Assembly: GCF_016892605.1 (NCBI RefSeq)
Contig: NZ_JAFEMV010000001.1
Coordinates: forward strand, 434,001 to 498,000
DNA: 64,000 bases
Source of the DNA: Desemzia sp. RIT 804
GTDB lineage: Bacteria > Bacillota > Bacilli > Lactobacillales > Carnobacteriaceae
Reading direction: 5' to 3'
The notes under the pieces are model-generated. The model ran no database searches, had not been told where the DNA came from, and worked only from the letters and a program-made list of their open reading frames with translations. Both the position numbers and the translations under genes were made by a program. Positions within the stretch are counted from its first letter, which is position 1. Each line of letters opens with the position of its first letter. Below are positions 7,788 through 17,473 of this stretch, in pieces.

Positions 7788-9455
7788 GTGAAAGTCGAAA
7801 ATATTGAAGCGAAGCAGTTCCGTTTAATGGTAGCAAGTGGAGCGAAACGGTTAGAAAAAAATGCAGAATATGTGAATTCTTTAAATGTATTTCCGGTGCC
7901 AGATGGCGATACTGGAACAAACATGAATTTATCCATGACAAGTGGAGCGAAAGCAGTGACTTCTAATCCATCTGATCATGTTGGAGAATTAGCTGGAGCT
8001 TTAGCTAAAGGTCTTTTAATGGGAGCTAGAGGAAACTCTGGAGTTATTTTGTCTCAGTTATTTAGAGGATTCGGAAAAGCTTTAGATGGGAAAGAAACTG
8101 TAAACGCAACAGATTTAGCAAATGCTTTTACCAAAGGTGTAGAAATTGCCTATAAAGCAGTTATGAAACCAGTCGAAGGAACGATTTTGACAGTGGCTCG
8201 TGAATCAGCAAAAGCTGGCGAGAAAAAAGCTAAAGAAACAACCGATACTATTGAAGTAATGGAAACTGTTTTGTCTTCTGCAAAAAAATCTTTGGCTAAA
8301 ACACCAGACTTATTGCCTGTCTTAAAAGAAGTAGGCGTTGTAGATAGTGGTGGACAAGGTTTGGTTTATGTTTTTGAAGGGTTTTTAGAAGCTCTATCTG
8401 GTAAAGTAGTTGCAGAAGAAGTGCATCAGCCTACTGAAAGCGAAATGACTGATCTGATCAGTGCTGAACATCATAGAGGCGTGCATAATCATATAGCAAC
8501 AGAGGACATTCAGTATGGTTATTGTACTGAAATCATGGTTCACATTGGACAAGGAGAAACAGTAGACAGCGAATTTGATTACGATACTTTCCGCAACCAT
8601 TTAAATGAGATCGGTGATTCATTACTAGTTGTCAATGATGATGAAATCATTAAAGTTCATGTTCATACTGAAAAACCAGGTGAAGTAATGAATTATGGTC
8701 AAAAATTCGGATCATTGATCAAAATAAAAGTAGACAATATGCGTGAGCAACATGATGCATTGATGGATAATGAAGAATCTGCTCCACCAGCTAAAAAAGT
8801 TCCATATGGCATTATTGCTGTAGCAGCTGGGGAAGGTATCCAAAATCTATTCAAGAGTTTAGGGGCTAATTACATCATTAATGGTGGGCAAACAATGAAT
8901 CCTAGTACAGAAGATATCCTGAAGGCTATTGATGCAGTAAATGCAGAACAGGTTCTTGTATTACCAAACAATAAAAATATCTTTATGGCTGCAGAACAAG
9001 CTGCTCAAGAGAGTGATATACCCGTAGCTGTGATTCCAAGTCGTACGATTTCTCAAGGGATGACTTCTATGTTGGCCTTCAATGAGCAAAACGATTTAGA
9101 TACCAATAAAACTGAAATGAGCAGTGAATTGGAAAATGTTATCAGCGGACAAGTCACGAATGCTGTACGAGATACTGAAATTAATGGCATTAAGATCAAA
9201 AAAGATGATTTCATGGGAATTGTAGATGGAGACATCATTTTATCTAAAGTGAACCGTAAAGAAGCTGCTATTGAAACCTTACAACAAATGCTTACAGAAG
9301 ATAGTGAAATTGTGACTATCTTACTAGGTGAAGGTGTGCCTCAAGAAGAAGGAGAAGAAATTGCAACAGAAATCGAAGCTCAGTTTGAGGACGTAGAAGT
9401 TGAAATTCACGAAGGTAAACAACCAGTTTATCCTTACCTTCTTTCTGTAGAATAA
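7788..9455 (+). CDS. fakA: Fatty acid kinase subunit A (DAK domain, YloV family)
   Basis: A 555-residue protein with the DhaL-like ATP-binding domain at the N-terminus (FPVPDGDTGTNM with metal-binding Asp residues, then GARGNSGVILSQ). A middle domain and a C-terminal DegV-like EDD domain follow. FakA phosphorylates exogenous fatty acids held by FakB (DegV) partners so that PlsX/PlsY can use the acyl-phosphate. The start is GTG with AAGGAGG upstream. plsX lies 2.4 kb downstream, consistent with the shared pathway. No fakB is in the window. Confidence 0.93.
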   Translation: MKVENIEAKQFRLMVASGAKRLEKNAEYVNSLNVFPVPDGDTGTNMNLSMTSGAKAVTSNPSDHVGELAGALAKGLLMGARGNSGVILSQLFRGFGKALDGKETVNATDLANAFTKGVEIAYKAVMKPVEGTILTVARESAKAGEKKAKETTDTIEVMETVLSSAKKSLAKTPDLLPVLKEVGVVDSGGQGLVYVFEGFLEALSGKVVAEEVHQPTESEMTDLISAEHHRGVHNHIATEDIQYGYCTEIMVHIGQGETVDSEFDYDTFRNHLNEIGDSLLVVNDDEIIKVHVHTEKPGEVMNYGQKFGSLIKIKVDNMREQHDALMDNEESAPPAKKVPYGIIAVAAGEGIQNLFKSLGANYIINGGQTMNPSTEDILKAIDAVNAEQVLVLPNNKNIFMAAEQAAQESDIPVAVIPSRTISQGMTSMLAFNEQNDLDTNKTEMSSELENVISGQVTNAVRDTEINGIKIKKDDFMGIVDGDIILSKVNRKEAAIETLQQMLTEDSEIVTILLGEGVPQEEGEEIATEIEAQFEDVEVEIHEGKQPVYPYLLSVE

Positions 9456-9462
9456 AGTAAAG

Positions 9463-9510
9463 AGTAGACAAAAATAAATGATTCTCCATCTTATTTCTGT
9501 CTACTTTGGA
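9463..9510 (+). terminator. Hairpin after fakA
   Basis: Arms AGTAGACA (9463-9470) and TGTCTACT (9498-9505) with an inner ATAA/TTAT pair. The T run is poor (TTTGGATCGTTTT), so terminator strength is uncertain. Confidence 0.55.
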
Positions 9511-9661
9511 TCGTTTTGAATCAATCAGTGAGGAATATAGAAGCAATACATAGAGAAAGAGGATGGAAAACACATAAAACTGAACAAGTATTTTTCATCT
9601 TCTGATTGCTACTTTTGGTTTTAAAACTAAACTCAACTAAACAGTATGATGTATAGTAAAA

Positions 9662-9694
9662 AAAGGAGCTGGGATATAATCCAAGCTCCTTTTG
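9662..9694 (+). terminator. Terminator-like hairpin upstream of recG
   Basis: AAAGGAGCT-g-GGAT...ATCC-a-AGCTCCTTT with a short T tail. The 9506-9661 stretch before it holds no gene or clear promoter. It may end read-through from fakA or act as a leader attenuator of recG. Confidence 0.6.
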
Positions 9695-9773
9695 TAGATA
9701 TTACCTAATGAAAAGGAGGCTGGAGACAATCTGGAGAAAAGCAATTTTCTTTTATCTTAGATTGTCAGGTACA

Positions 9774-11822
9774 ATGGAAAAAACAATCTATGATTCCGTC
9801 TCAGTTCTGCAACATGTAGGAGAGAAAAGAGTAGAAGCCTTACAGGATTTAGGGATCTATACTATTGCAGACTTACTCAATCATTTTCCGTTTCGTTATG
9901 AAGATATACAAGTAAAGGATCTATTTGAACTAGTTGATCAAGAAAAAACGAGTTTAAAAGGAGAAGTCCTTGCTGATGCAGTTGTTTCTCGTTTCGGGTA
10001 TAAAAAAAGCCGCTTGTCTTTTCGTATGAAAATCGAGCATGCTATTGTAGTTGTAACTTTTTTTAATCAGCCTTATTTAGCCAATCAAATTGTTGCGGGC
10101 AACGAGATAACGGTTTATGGGAAATGGGATGATAAACGGAAAAGTTTGTCAGGTATCAAAATAATCGGGCAAACTTCAAATCATGGAGATTCAGATTTTG
10201 AATCGGTCTATCATGTCAATAAAAAAATTAGGCAAAAGACACTCATGAATTTAGTGAAACAAGCTTACGAAGAGTATAAAGACGTGATTCCGGAAAGCAT
10301 CCCTAATGAGTTGCGTCAAAAATATCGGTTGATCTCACACAAAGAAGCAATCTACGCCATGCATTTTCCTGTCTCTCCAGAGCAAACGAAACAAGCACGC
10401 AGAGAAGTGGTATTCGAAGAGTTTCTGGTTTATCAAACAAAAATGCAACTGTTGAGGAAAAAACAAAAAAAGGTTGGTTATGGTACAGCAATTGATTACG
10501 ATATCCATCAATTGAAACAGTTCATTGCGACACTTCCTTTTGAATTGACAAATGCTCAAAAAAGAGTGGTCAATGAAATCTGTAAAGACTTAAAACAACC
10601 TGTGCATATGCATCGATTATTACAGGGTGATGTAGGAAGTGGAAAGACTTTAGTAGCAGTTATTGCGATTTATGCAGCTGCTACTGCTGGGTTTCAATCA
10701 GCTCTAATGGTTCCGACTACCATACTTGCTGAACAACATATGAAGAGTTTGAACAGTTTATTTGACCCATTGGAAATCAAAACAGCGCTTTTAACTGGTT
10801 CTACAACTGCAAAAGAAAAACGCATTATTGAAGAACAATTACGTACAGGTGAAGTAAATGTAGTTGTTGGTACGCATGCACTAATCCAAGATAATATTGA
10901 ATTTGCCCATCTGGGATTAGTAATCACAGATGAACAACACCGTTTTGGAGTCAATCAAAGAAAGAAATTGCGCAGTAAAGGTATTGAACCAGATGTATTA
11001 TTCATGACTGCTACTCCTATTCCAAGGACGCTAGCAATCACTGCATTTGGAGAGATGGATGTCTCTATTATTGATGAAATGCCAGCTGGGCGTATACCTA
11101 TTCAAACGACTTGGGTAAAACCAAAACAATTTGAACATACGTTGGAGTTTATTGAAAAGCAATTGAAAATTGGTTCTCAAGCTTATGTTATTTGTCCTTT
11201 AATAGAAGAATCCGAAAGTCTGGACGTGAAAAATGCGACAGAAGTTTACCAAAAACTAACACAGTTTTATCATGGTAAATACAACGTAGGTTTGCTGCAC
11301 GGCCAAATGAAACCCGCAGAAAAAGAAGCGGTGATGCATTTATTTCAGCAAAATGAAGTACAAGTCTTGGTTTCTACTACGGTTATTGAAGTAGGGGTAG
11401 ACGTACCAAACGCCACCACTATGGTGATCTATGATGCTGACCGTTTCGGTTTGGCTCAATTACACCAGCTCAGAGGACGAGTGGGACGAGGAGACAAAGC
11501 TTCGTATTGTATACTCGTTTCTGATCCTAAAGGTGACGCAGGGATAGAACGCATGAAAATAATGACAGAAACAAATAATGGTTTTATCTTAAGCGAAAAA
11601 GATTTAGAATTAAGAGGTCCGGGTGATGTGTTTGGGAATAAACAATCTGGGATACCGGATTTTAAAATAGGAGACATTGTGAGCGATTTTGCGGCATTAG
11701 AAACAGCCCGTTTAGATGCAGCAGAATTGGTTCAACGTTCTGATTTTTATACTCAACCAGATTTTGCAGCTTTAAGGGAAGCGATCGGAACTGAAACAGT
11801 GGATTCTGACACTTTTCATTGA
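9774..11822 (+). CDS. recG: ATP-dependent DNA helicase RecG
   Basis: A branched-DNA helicase that remodels stalled forks and Holliday junctions (682 residues from 9774). The N-terminal wedge OB domain begins after SVSVLQHVGEKR. Superfamily-2 motifs follow: GDVGSGKT (Walker A), DEQHRFG (DEQH box), TATPIPRT, STTVIEVGVDVPNAT and QLRGRVGRG. The start is uncertain. The ATG at 9774 matches the usual family N-terminus but has only a weak AGG. An ATG at 9708 has no SD and adds 22 atypical residues. A strong AAAGGAGG at 9712-9719 has no standard start at the right distance. Confidence 0.95.
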   Translation: MEKTIYDSVSVLQHVGEKRVEALQDLGIYTIADLLNHFPFRYEDIQVKDLFELVDQEKTSLKGEVLADAVVSRFGYKKSRLSFRMKIEHAIVVVTFFNQPYLANQIVAGNEITVYGKWDDKRKSLSGIKIIGQTSNHGDSDFESVYHVNKKIRQKTLMNLVKQAYEEYKDVIPESIPNELRQKYRLISHKEAIYAMHFPVSPEQTKQARREVVFEEFLVYQTKMQLLRKKQKKVGYGTAIDYDIHQLKQFIATLPFELTNAQKRVVNEICKDLKQPVHMHRLLQGDVGSGKTLVAVIAIYAAATAGFQSALMVPTTILAEQHMKSLNSLFDPLEIKTALLTGSTTAKEKRIIEEQLRTGEVNVVVGTHALIQDNIEFAHLGLVITDEQHRFGVNQRKKLRSKGIEPDVLFMTATPIPRTLAITAFGEMDVSIIDEMPAGRIPIQTTWVKPKQFEHTLEFIEKQLKIGSQAYVICPLIEESESLDVKNATEVYQKLTQFYHGKYNVGLLHGQMKPAEKEAVMHLFQQNEVQVLVSTTVIEVGVDVPNATTMVIYDADRFGLAQLHQLRGRVGRGDKASYCILVSDPKGDAGIERMKIMTETNNGFILSEKDLELRGPGDVFGNKQSGIPDFKIGDIVSDFAALETARLDAAELVQRSDFYTQPDFAALREAIGTETVDSDTFH

Positions 11823-11891
11823 TCAATAAAGTGAAACGAAGAAAAAAGTGCTGATGTATTGTAATCAGTCTTTAAAGGGAGGAAAAATAAA

Positions 11892-12914
11892 ATGAGAATC
11901 GCAGTAGATGCAATGGGTGGAGATAACGCGCCTAAAGCAATAGTGGAAGGAGTGGTTTTAGCTGCTCAAGAATTTAAAGATATCGAATTTCAATTGTATG
12001 GAAAAGAAAGTGCGATACGTGAACATTTGATTAACGAAACAAACATCACCATTATTCACACGGACGAAAAAATAGATAGTGAAGACGATCCAGTACGTTC
12101 AGTGCGCAGAAAAAAAGAAGCTTCAATGGTGCTAGCTGCCAGAGCTGTTAAAGAAGGCCGAGCAGACGCTTTATTCTCAGCAGGGAATACAGGTGCTTTA
12201 TTGGCTTCTGGATTATTGGTGGTAGGAAGAATCAAAGGGATCGATCGTCCAGGGTTATTGGTTACTTTACCTGCTCTTGGTGGAGGTATCGATGCCTTTA
12301 ATATGATGGATGTTGGCGCAAATGCGGACAGCAAACCGGAAAATTTGAATCAATTTGCTACGCTTGGGAGTTATTATGCTCATTTTGTACGCGGAATCGA
12401 TAAGCCGAGAGTCGGTTTATTAAATAATGGGACAGAAGAAAATAAAGGAAATGAACTTAGTAAGCAGGCTTACGCATTATTAAAAGAAAATAAAGATATC
12501 CACTTTATTGGAAATGTCGAAGCTCGTGAGCTGTTAGATGGCGTAGCGGATGTAGTAGTTACAGATGGTTTTACTGGGAATGCAGTGTTAAAAACAGTTG
12601 AAGGTACTGCTTTGAGTATGATGAAGTTAATTAAAAAAGCCATTATGGAAAATGGAACAAAAGCTAAACTTGGCGGTATGTTGTTAAAAGACAGCTTAGC
12701 TAATCTGAAAGATGTATTGGACTATTCCAAACATGGTGGCGGAGTTTTATTTGGTTTGAAAGCTCCAGTTGTAAAAACCCATGGTTCTACTGAAAAAGAA
12801 GCTGTATATTATACGATTAGACAAATCCATGAAATGTTGTCATCAAATGTTATGGAAGATTTAGTTAATACTTTTGAAGCAAGAAATGAAGCTGAAAAAA
12901 ATGTTACAGAATAA
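11892..12914 (+). CDS. plsX: Phosphate acyltransferase PlsX
   Basis: A 340-residue enzyme that makes acyl-phosphate from acyl-ACP, the first step of the PlsX/PlsY phospholipid route. It begins [16 protein letters not shown] and shows the conserved [33 protein letters not shown] and [13 protein letters not shown] segments. Length is normal. AAAGGGAGG precedes the ATG. It lies upstream of acpP as in many Firmicutes, but fabD and fabG, which sit between plsX and acpP in Bacillus, are absent here, as is fapR. Confidence 0.97.
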   Translation: MRIAVDAMGGDNAPKAIVEGVVLAAQEFKDIEFQLYGKESAIREHLINETNITIIHTDEKIDSEDDPVRSVRRKKEASMVLAARAVKEGRADALFSAGNTGALLASGLLVVGRIKGIDRPGLLVTLPALGGGIDAFNMMDVGANADSKPENLNQFATLGSYYAHFVRGIDKPRVGLLNNGTEENKGNELSKQAYALLKENKDIHFIGNVEARELLDGVADVVVTDGFTGNAVLKTVEGTALSMMKLIKKAIMENGTKAKLGGMLLKDSLANLKDVLDYSKHGGGVLFGLKAPVVKTHGSTEKEAVYYTIRQIHEMLSSNVMEDLVNTFEARNEAEKNVTE

Positions 12915-12970
12915 AAACAACCTTAGAATGAAAAGAACGTTTTCTAAAAAAAGATAGACATGTTTTAGGA

Positions 12971-13008
12971 ATAAAGTTAAAATAGTAAAGGATAAAGTTA
13001 GAATATTA
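12971..13008. promoter_or_regulatory. Tandem direct repeat upstream of acpP
   Basis: ATAAAGTTAAAATAGTA (12971-12987) is repeated as ATAAAGTTAGAATATTA (12992-13008), 15 of 17 bases identical with a 21-base period. It sits 40-77 bases before the acpP start where a promoter is expected; TAGAAT or TATTAT in the second copy could be a -10. Confidence 0.45.
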
Positions 13009-13047
13009 TAGTCACACGGCTATAGACGAGGGCTGGAGGTGTATTGC

Positions 13048-13290
13048 GTGTCAAATAAAGAAACCTTTGAAGTGGTAAAGAGAATTATTGTAGAACGGTT
13101 TGGAATTGATGAAGATCGTGTAACGGCAGAAATGACGTTCAAAGATGATTTAGGTGCGGATTCATTGGATATTGTGGAATTAGTGATGGAAATGGAAGAC
13201 GTTTTCGGAACAGAAATATCAGATGAAGATGCTGAACAAATAACCACAGTTGGCAGTGCTGTTACTTTTATTGAAAATAATCGTAAATAA
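13048..13290 (+). CDS. acpP: Acyl carrier protein
   Basis: An 80-residue ACP. The LGADSLD motif carries Ser39, which receives 4-phosphopantetheine, and the sequence is strongly acidic. The GTG at 13048 is seven bases after GGAGGT (13035-13040). An in-frame GTG at 13039 overlaps that SD and is rejected. It carries growing acyl chains for fatty-acid synthesis and feeds the neighbouring PlsX. A strong terminator follows, so it ends the plsX unit. Confidence 0.95.
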   Translation: MSNKETFEVVKRIIVERFGIDEDRVTAEMTFKDDLGADSLDIVELVMEMEDVFGTEISDEDAEQITTVGSAVTFIENNRK

Positions 13291-13307
13291 ATATAAATGA
13301 ACAATCA

Positions 13308-13340
13308 ATGAACCAGAAAGGATTCTTTCTGGTTCATTTT
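13308..13340 (+). terminator. Terminator after acpP
   Basis: Perfect 13-base arms ATGAACCAGAAAG and CTTTCTGGTTCAT around GATT, followed by TTTA. Confidence 0.9.
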
Positions 13341-13459
13341 ACATATAATCAACCTTTGTTAAATGTGAAGAATGAAATATAAAATTGTTTTATTTGCAAA
13401 TGAAATGCTCATAATTTATTGTTTAAAGTCTTTTTTATTATAAAATGATTAAAAAACTA

Positions 13460-13488
13460 TTGCAATGTAAGAATTCGCTGTGTATAAT
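13460..13488 (+). promoter_or_regulatory. Promoter of the opp operon
   Basis: TTGCAA (13460-13465), 17-base spacer, TATAAT (13483-13488). The 13341-13459 stretch before it is AT-rich with no other feature seen. Confidence 0.8.
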
Positions 13489-13506
13489 TCAATTATGTTA
13501 TTAAAT

Positions 13507-13550
13507 TGTATACGATACACATTTAATGCTTTTCTCATATTCAAATGAGA
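13507..13550. promoter_or_regulatory. Inverted repeats in the opp leader
   Basis: TGTAT-ACG-ATACA (13507-13519) lies just after the predicted transcription start. TCTCAT...ATGAGA (13533-13550) lies 13 bases before the oppD SD. Either could be an operator or leader hairpin; the binding protein is unknown. Confidence 0.4.
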
Positions 13551-13575
13551 TGCAATGTTTTTAGGAGGTATTATT

Positions 13576-14589
13576 TTGGCCGTAGAACGTTCTTTATTAG
13601 AAATTAATCATTTAGAAACTGCGTTTAGAATTAATGATCAATATTACAATGCCGTTGATGACGTTTCATTAACATTAGAAAATAATGAGATTTTAGCAAT
13701 CGTTGGGGAATCAGGTAGTGGGAAAAGTACATTAGCTACTTCCATTGTAGGATTACACGACCCACTAAACACTCAAATCAAAGGGGAAGCGCTATACAAA
13801 GATTTGAATTTATTGAATTTAAATGAGCAATTGTATAACCGTATCCGTGGAAATGATATAGGGATGATTTTCCAAGATCCTTTAGGTTCATTAAATCCTT
13901 TAATGACGATTCATGACCAAATTGCTGAAGCATTGATCTATCACACAAAATTAGATAGTGAAGCTCGGACGAATCGTGTTTTAGAATTATTAAATCAAGT
14001 TGGTATTCCAAATCCACCACGCGTGATGAAACAATATCCTCACGAATTATCAGGAGGAATGAGACAACGGGTAGTAATCGCAATTGCATTATCTTGTAAG
14101 CCGCCGATCATTATTGCTGATGAGCCAACAACCGCTTTGGATGTGACCATTCAGGCACAAATATTAGATTTATTAAAAGACTTACAAGAAGAAACTGGAA
14201 CTGGAATAATACTTATTACTCACGATTTAGGTGTTGTAGCTGAAATGGCTGATCGAGTTGCAGTAATGTATGCAGGAGAAATTGTTGAAGAAGCTACCGC
14301 TTTGGAGCTTTTTGAAAATCCTATGCATCCTTACACTCGTTCTTTGCTAAACTCAATGCCGCAAACCAGTGATGAATTAGAAGATGAGACTAAAGATTTG
14401 CATGTGATTCAAGGAACTGTGCCATCCCTTTCTAAAATGAAACGTTCTGGCTGTCGATTTGCTCCACGTATTCCGTGGATCGCAGATGAAGAACATGAGG
14501 AAAACCCAACATTACATGAAGTAGCACCCAACCATTTTGTAAGGTGTACTTGCTACAAACATTTCCATTTTGAAGGGGAGGGTGAGTAG
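13576..14589 (+). CDS. oppD: Oligopeptide ABC transporter ATPase OppD
   Basis: A 337-residue ATPase (from TTG 13576) of the peptide importer. It shows Walker A GESGSGKST, signature LSGGMRQR, Walker B IIADEPTTALD and the switch His in ITHDLG. The C-terminal oligopeptide-type extension carries Cys residues (SGCRFAPR ... FVRCTC) of the OppD/DppD family, which in some members bind an Fe-S cluster. AGGAGG (13563-13568) sits seven bases before the TTG; the ATG at 13555 would overlap the SD. First gene of oppDFBCA. Confidence 0.94.
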   Translation: MAVERSLLEINHLETAFRINDQYYNAVDDVSLTLENNEILAIVGESGSGKSTLATSIVGLHDPLNTQIKGEALYKDLNLLNLNEQLYNRIRGNDIGMIFQDPLGSLNPLMTIHDQIAEALIYHTKLDSEARTNRVLELLNQVGIPNPPRVMKQYPHELSGGMRQRVVIAIALSCKPPIIIADEPTTALDVTIQAQILDLLKDLQEETGTGIILITHDLGVVAEMADRVAVMYAGEIVEEATALELFENPMHPYTRSLLNSMPQTSDELEDETKDLHVIQGTVPSLSKMKRSGCRFAPRIPWIADEEHEENPTLHEVAPNHFVRCTCYKHFHFEGEGE

Positions 14590-14590
14590 C

Positions 14591-15550
14591 ATGGGATTTA
14601 TTGAAATAAAAGACTTGAATGTCCATTACCCGATACGTGGTGGTTTTTTTAATACCATTCAAGATCACGTACGCGCTGTAGATGGTGTAACTTTTGAGAT
14701 AGAAGCTGGGAAAACATATGGACTTGTCGGAGAATCTGGATCAGGAAAAACAACTATTGGAAAATCCATTATTGGATTAGAAAAAATCACCTCTGGTCAA
14801 ATTTTCTATGATGGTGAAGATGTAACTAATAAAGCTAGAAAACGTTCTGGAAAGTATGAAGAATACAATCGTGAAGTTCAAATGATCTTCCAAGATTCTG
14901 CATCTTCTTCCAATCCGAAGAAACGAATTATTGACGTTATTGCTGAACCAATCCGAAACTTTTCTAAACTGACTCCAGGAGAAGAGAAAAAACGTATCCT
15001 TGAGTTGTTAGATATTGTTGGTATGCCGGAGGATGCATTATATAAATATCCGCATGAATTTTCTGGTGGACAGCGTCAACGTATTGGTGTGGCACGGGCA
15101 GTTGCTTGTCAACCTAAATTAATTATTGCAGATGAACCTACATCAGCATTAGATTTATCCGTTCAAGCACAAGTATTAAACTTCATGCGTAATATTCAAG
15201 ACCAGTTTAAATTAAGCTATTTGTTTATTTCACATGATTTAGGTGTTGTAAAACACATGTCAGATGACATTGCGATCATGCATAGAGGAAGATTTGTTGA
15301 AGTAGGAAGTAAAAACGAGATCTTCAACAACCCTCAACACATTTATACTAAACGTTTGCTATCTGCGATTCCAGATATTAACCCAAGAGACAGGGAACAA
15401 CATAAGACACTTAGAAAAGCAGTTGAGAGAGAATATACTGAATCAGAAAGTCAATATTACGATGAAAACAAACGTGTATATGATTTGAAACCTCTGACAG
15501 ATACCCATCTTGTTGCGTTGAAACCAGACGGAAAAGGAGGAGATTTCTAA
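14591..15550 (+). CDS. oppF: Oligopeptide ABC transporter ATPase OppF
   Basis: The second ATPase of the transporter, 319 residues from the ATG at 14591. It has Walker A GESGSGKTT, signature FSGGQRQRIGVARA, Walker B LIIADEPTSALD and switch SHDLGV. OppF pairs with OppD as a heterodimer under the OppBC permeases. The ATG lies one base after the oppD stop, behind a GGGGAGGGTG SD. A longer frame from 14570 (TTG) would overlap that SD and oppD, so it is rejected. Its last base overlaps oppB (TAATG). Confidence 0.95.
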   Translation: MGFIEIKDLNVHYPIRGGFFNTIQDHVRAVDGVTFEIEAGKTYGLVGESGSGKTTIGKSIIGLEKITSGQIFYDGEDVTNKARKRSGKYEEYNREVQMIFQDSASSSNPKKRIIDVIAEPIRNFSKLTPGEEKKRILELLDIVGMPEDALYKYPHEFSGGQRQRIGVARAVACQPKLIIADEPTSALDLSVQAQVLNFMRNIQDQFKLSYLFISHDLGVVKHMSDDIAIMHRGRFVEVGSKNEIFNNPQHIYTKRLLSAIPDINPRDREQHKTLRKAVEREYTESESQYYDENKRVYDLKPLTDTHLVALKPDGKGGDF

Positions 15551-16512
15551 TGTGGAAAACAATATTAAGACGTGTTGTTGTAATGATTCCTCAAGTTTTT
15601 ATCTTAAGTATCATTGTTTTTGCTTTAGCTCAAGCAATGCCAGGAGACCCGTTTACTGGATTGATTACTCCACAAACAGATCCAGCAGTTATTGAAAACC
15701 TGCGTGAACAAGCAGGATTAAATGATCCTATTCCTGTTCAATATGTTCGTTGGTTAGGAAATGCTGTGCAAGGAGACTTTGGACAAAGTTATACGTATAA
15801 AATCCCTGTAGCCTCTATTATAGGGCAACGAGCAGGTAATACGATTTTATTATCCTTGTTATCTTTTATTTTAACGTACCTTATTGCTATTCCTCTAGGA
15901 ATGTTAGCGGGTCGTTACAACAATTCTTGGCTAGATAAGATAGTTGTTATATACAATTACGTTAGTTATGCTATTCCAACTTTCGTTCTTGCGTTATTAA
16001 TGTTATGGCTGTTTGGGTATACACTAAATTGGTTCCCAACGAGTGGATCAGTTGATGTGACTCTTGCAAAAGGTTCAATGGACTATTATTTAAATAAAGG
16101 TTTCCATTTGATATTACCAGCTATCACCTATGCTTTACTTGGCACAACAACTATTATTCAGTACTTAAGAAGTGAAGTAGTGGATGCAAAAACACAAGAT
16201 TATGTTAAAACTGCTCGTTCAAAAGGTGTGCCTGAAAAAGTGGTCTACAGTCGTCACATTTTTAGAAATTCAGCCTTACCGATTGCATCGACTATGGGGT
16301 ATCAAATTACCGGTTTAATTGGTGGGTCGATATTCATTGAAAAAATCTTTGCTTTTCCAGGAATGGGGCAATTGTTTATTAGTTCCTTAACCTCTCGTGA
16401 TTACAGTGTCATTGTGGCATTGACTCTGCTATTCGGGGTAGCTACTTTAGTTGGTACACTCTTGTCAGACATTATTATGACTATTGTAGATCCTCGTATC
16501 CGCATTGATTAA
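15550..16512 (+). CDS. oppB: Oligopeptide ABC transporter permease OppB
   Basis: A 320-residue membrane permease with about six helices. It begins MWKTILRRVVVMIPQVFILSIIVFALAQAMPGDP, the typical OppB/DppB N-terminus. Its EAA-type cytoplasmic loop is DYVKTARSKGVPEKVVYSRHIFRN, which contacts the ATPases. GGAGG lies nine bases before the ATG, within the end of oppF. It forms the translocation pore with OppC. Confidence 0.96.
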   Translation: MWKTILRRVVVMIPQVFILSIIVFALAQAMPGDPFTGLITPQTDPAVIENLREQAGLNDPIPVQYVRWLGNAVQGDFGQSYTYKIPVASIIGQRAGNTILLSLLSFILTYLIAIPLGMLAGRYNNSWLDKIVVIYNYVSYAIPTFVLALLMLWLFGYTLNWFPTSGSVDVTLAKGSMDYYLNKGFHLILPAITYALLGTTTIIQYLRSEVVDAKTQDYVKTARSKGVPEKVVYSRHIFRNSALPIASTMGYQITGLIGGSIFIEKIFAFPGMGQLFISSLTSRDYSVIVALTLLFGVATLVGTLLSDIIMTIVDPRIRID

Positions 16513-16544
16513 CAGCGAGAAACCAGATGAAAGGAATGAAATAA

Positions 16545-17456
16545 ATGGCTGCTAATACAAATATGGAAGCACAAACACAAGATATGAATACTGGTGTCCC
16601 ACCTATGGGATTTAAAGTTATCGCCAGAGAATTTGTTAAAGATAAAGGCGCTCTAATTGCCTTAATCCTTTTGGTACTTTTAATTGTAGGAGTTATGATT
16701 GGCTCTTATGTTGTTGATCAAAATGAAATAATGTGGGTAAGTTTGTTAGACCAGTATGCTCCACCAGGGGATAAATTTTTACTTGGAGCAGATTCGGGTG
16801 GACGAGACATCTTTGGTCAATTATTAATTGGTGGTAGAAACTCTATTTTAATTGGTATCGCAGTGACTTTTATTACCAGTATAATTGGAATCACAATTGG
16901 TTTAATTGCGGGTTATTATGGAGGATTAATAGACAATATTTTAATGCGTATCATCGATTTTATCATGGTGTTGCCTACAACGATGTTGATTATTGTATTT
17001 ATCACGATTATTCCTAATTATAATGTATGGACATTCGTTTTTATTATGAGTGCGTTCTACTGGACTGGACAAGCACGGCTCGTTCGGAGTAAAGCTTTAT
17101 CTGAAGGAAGACGTGACTATGTAAGTGCCTCTAAAACAATGGGGACCAGTTCTTTAAAAATTATGTTCCGAGAAATCATGCCAAACTTAAGTTCGATCAT
17201 TATTGTTGATCTGACCTTGAATTTTGCAGCAAATATCGGAATCGAAACTGGCCTATCTTATCTTGGGTTCGGACTTCCGTCCAGCACACCAAGTTTAGGA
17301 ACTTTGGTTAGTTACGCTACTTCTCCAGATGTTTTGGAGAATAAAACATGGGTTTGGTTGCCAGCATCGTTATTGATTTTAGTATTGATGTTGTGTATAA
17401 ACTATGTCGGCCAAGCATTAAAACGTGCGGCAGACTCTAAACAACGATTAGGATAA
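16545..17456 (+). CDS. oppC: Oligopeptide ABC transporter permease OppC
   Basis: A 303-residue permease. The N-terminal cytoplasmic part precedes a first helix (ALIALILLVLLIVGVMIGSY) and an extracytoplasmic loop with LGADSGGRDIFGQLLIGGR, a hallmark of OppC/DppC. The EAA loop is DYVSASKTMGTSSLKIMFREIMPN. Length is normal. It lies 32 bases after oppB, behind a GAAAGGA SD. Confidence 0.96.
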   Translation: MAANTNMEAQTQDMNTGVPPMGFKVIAREFVKDKGALIALILLVLLIVGVMIGSYVVDQNEIMWVSLLDQYAPPGDKFLLGADSGGRDIFGQLLIGGRNSILIGIAVTFITSIIGITIGLIAGYYGGLIDNILMRIIDFIMVLPTTMLIIVFITIIPNYNVWTFVFIMSAFYWTGQARLVRSKALSEGRRDYVSASKTMGTSSLKIMFREIMPNLSSIIIVDLTLNFAANIGIETGLSYLGFGLPSSTPSLGTLVSYATSPDVLENKTWVWLPASLLILVLMLCINYVGQALKRAADSKQRLG

Positions 17457-17473
17457 GAAAAGGGGAGAGTTAC

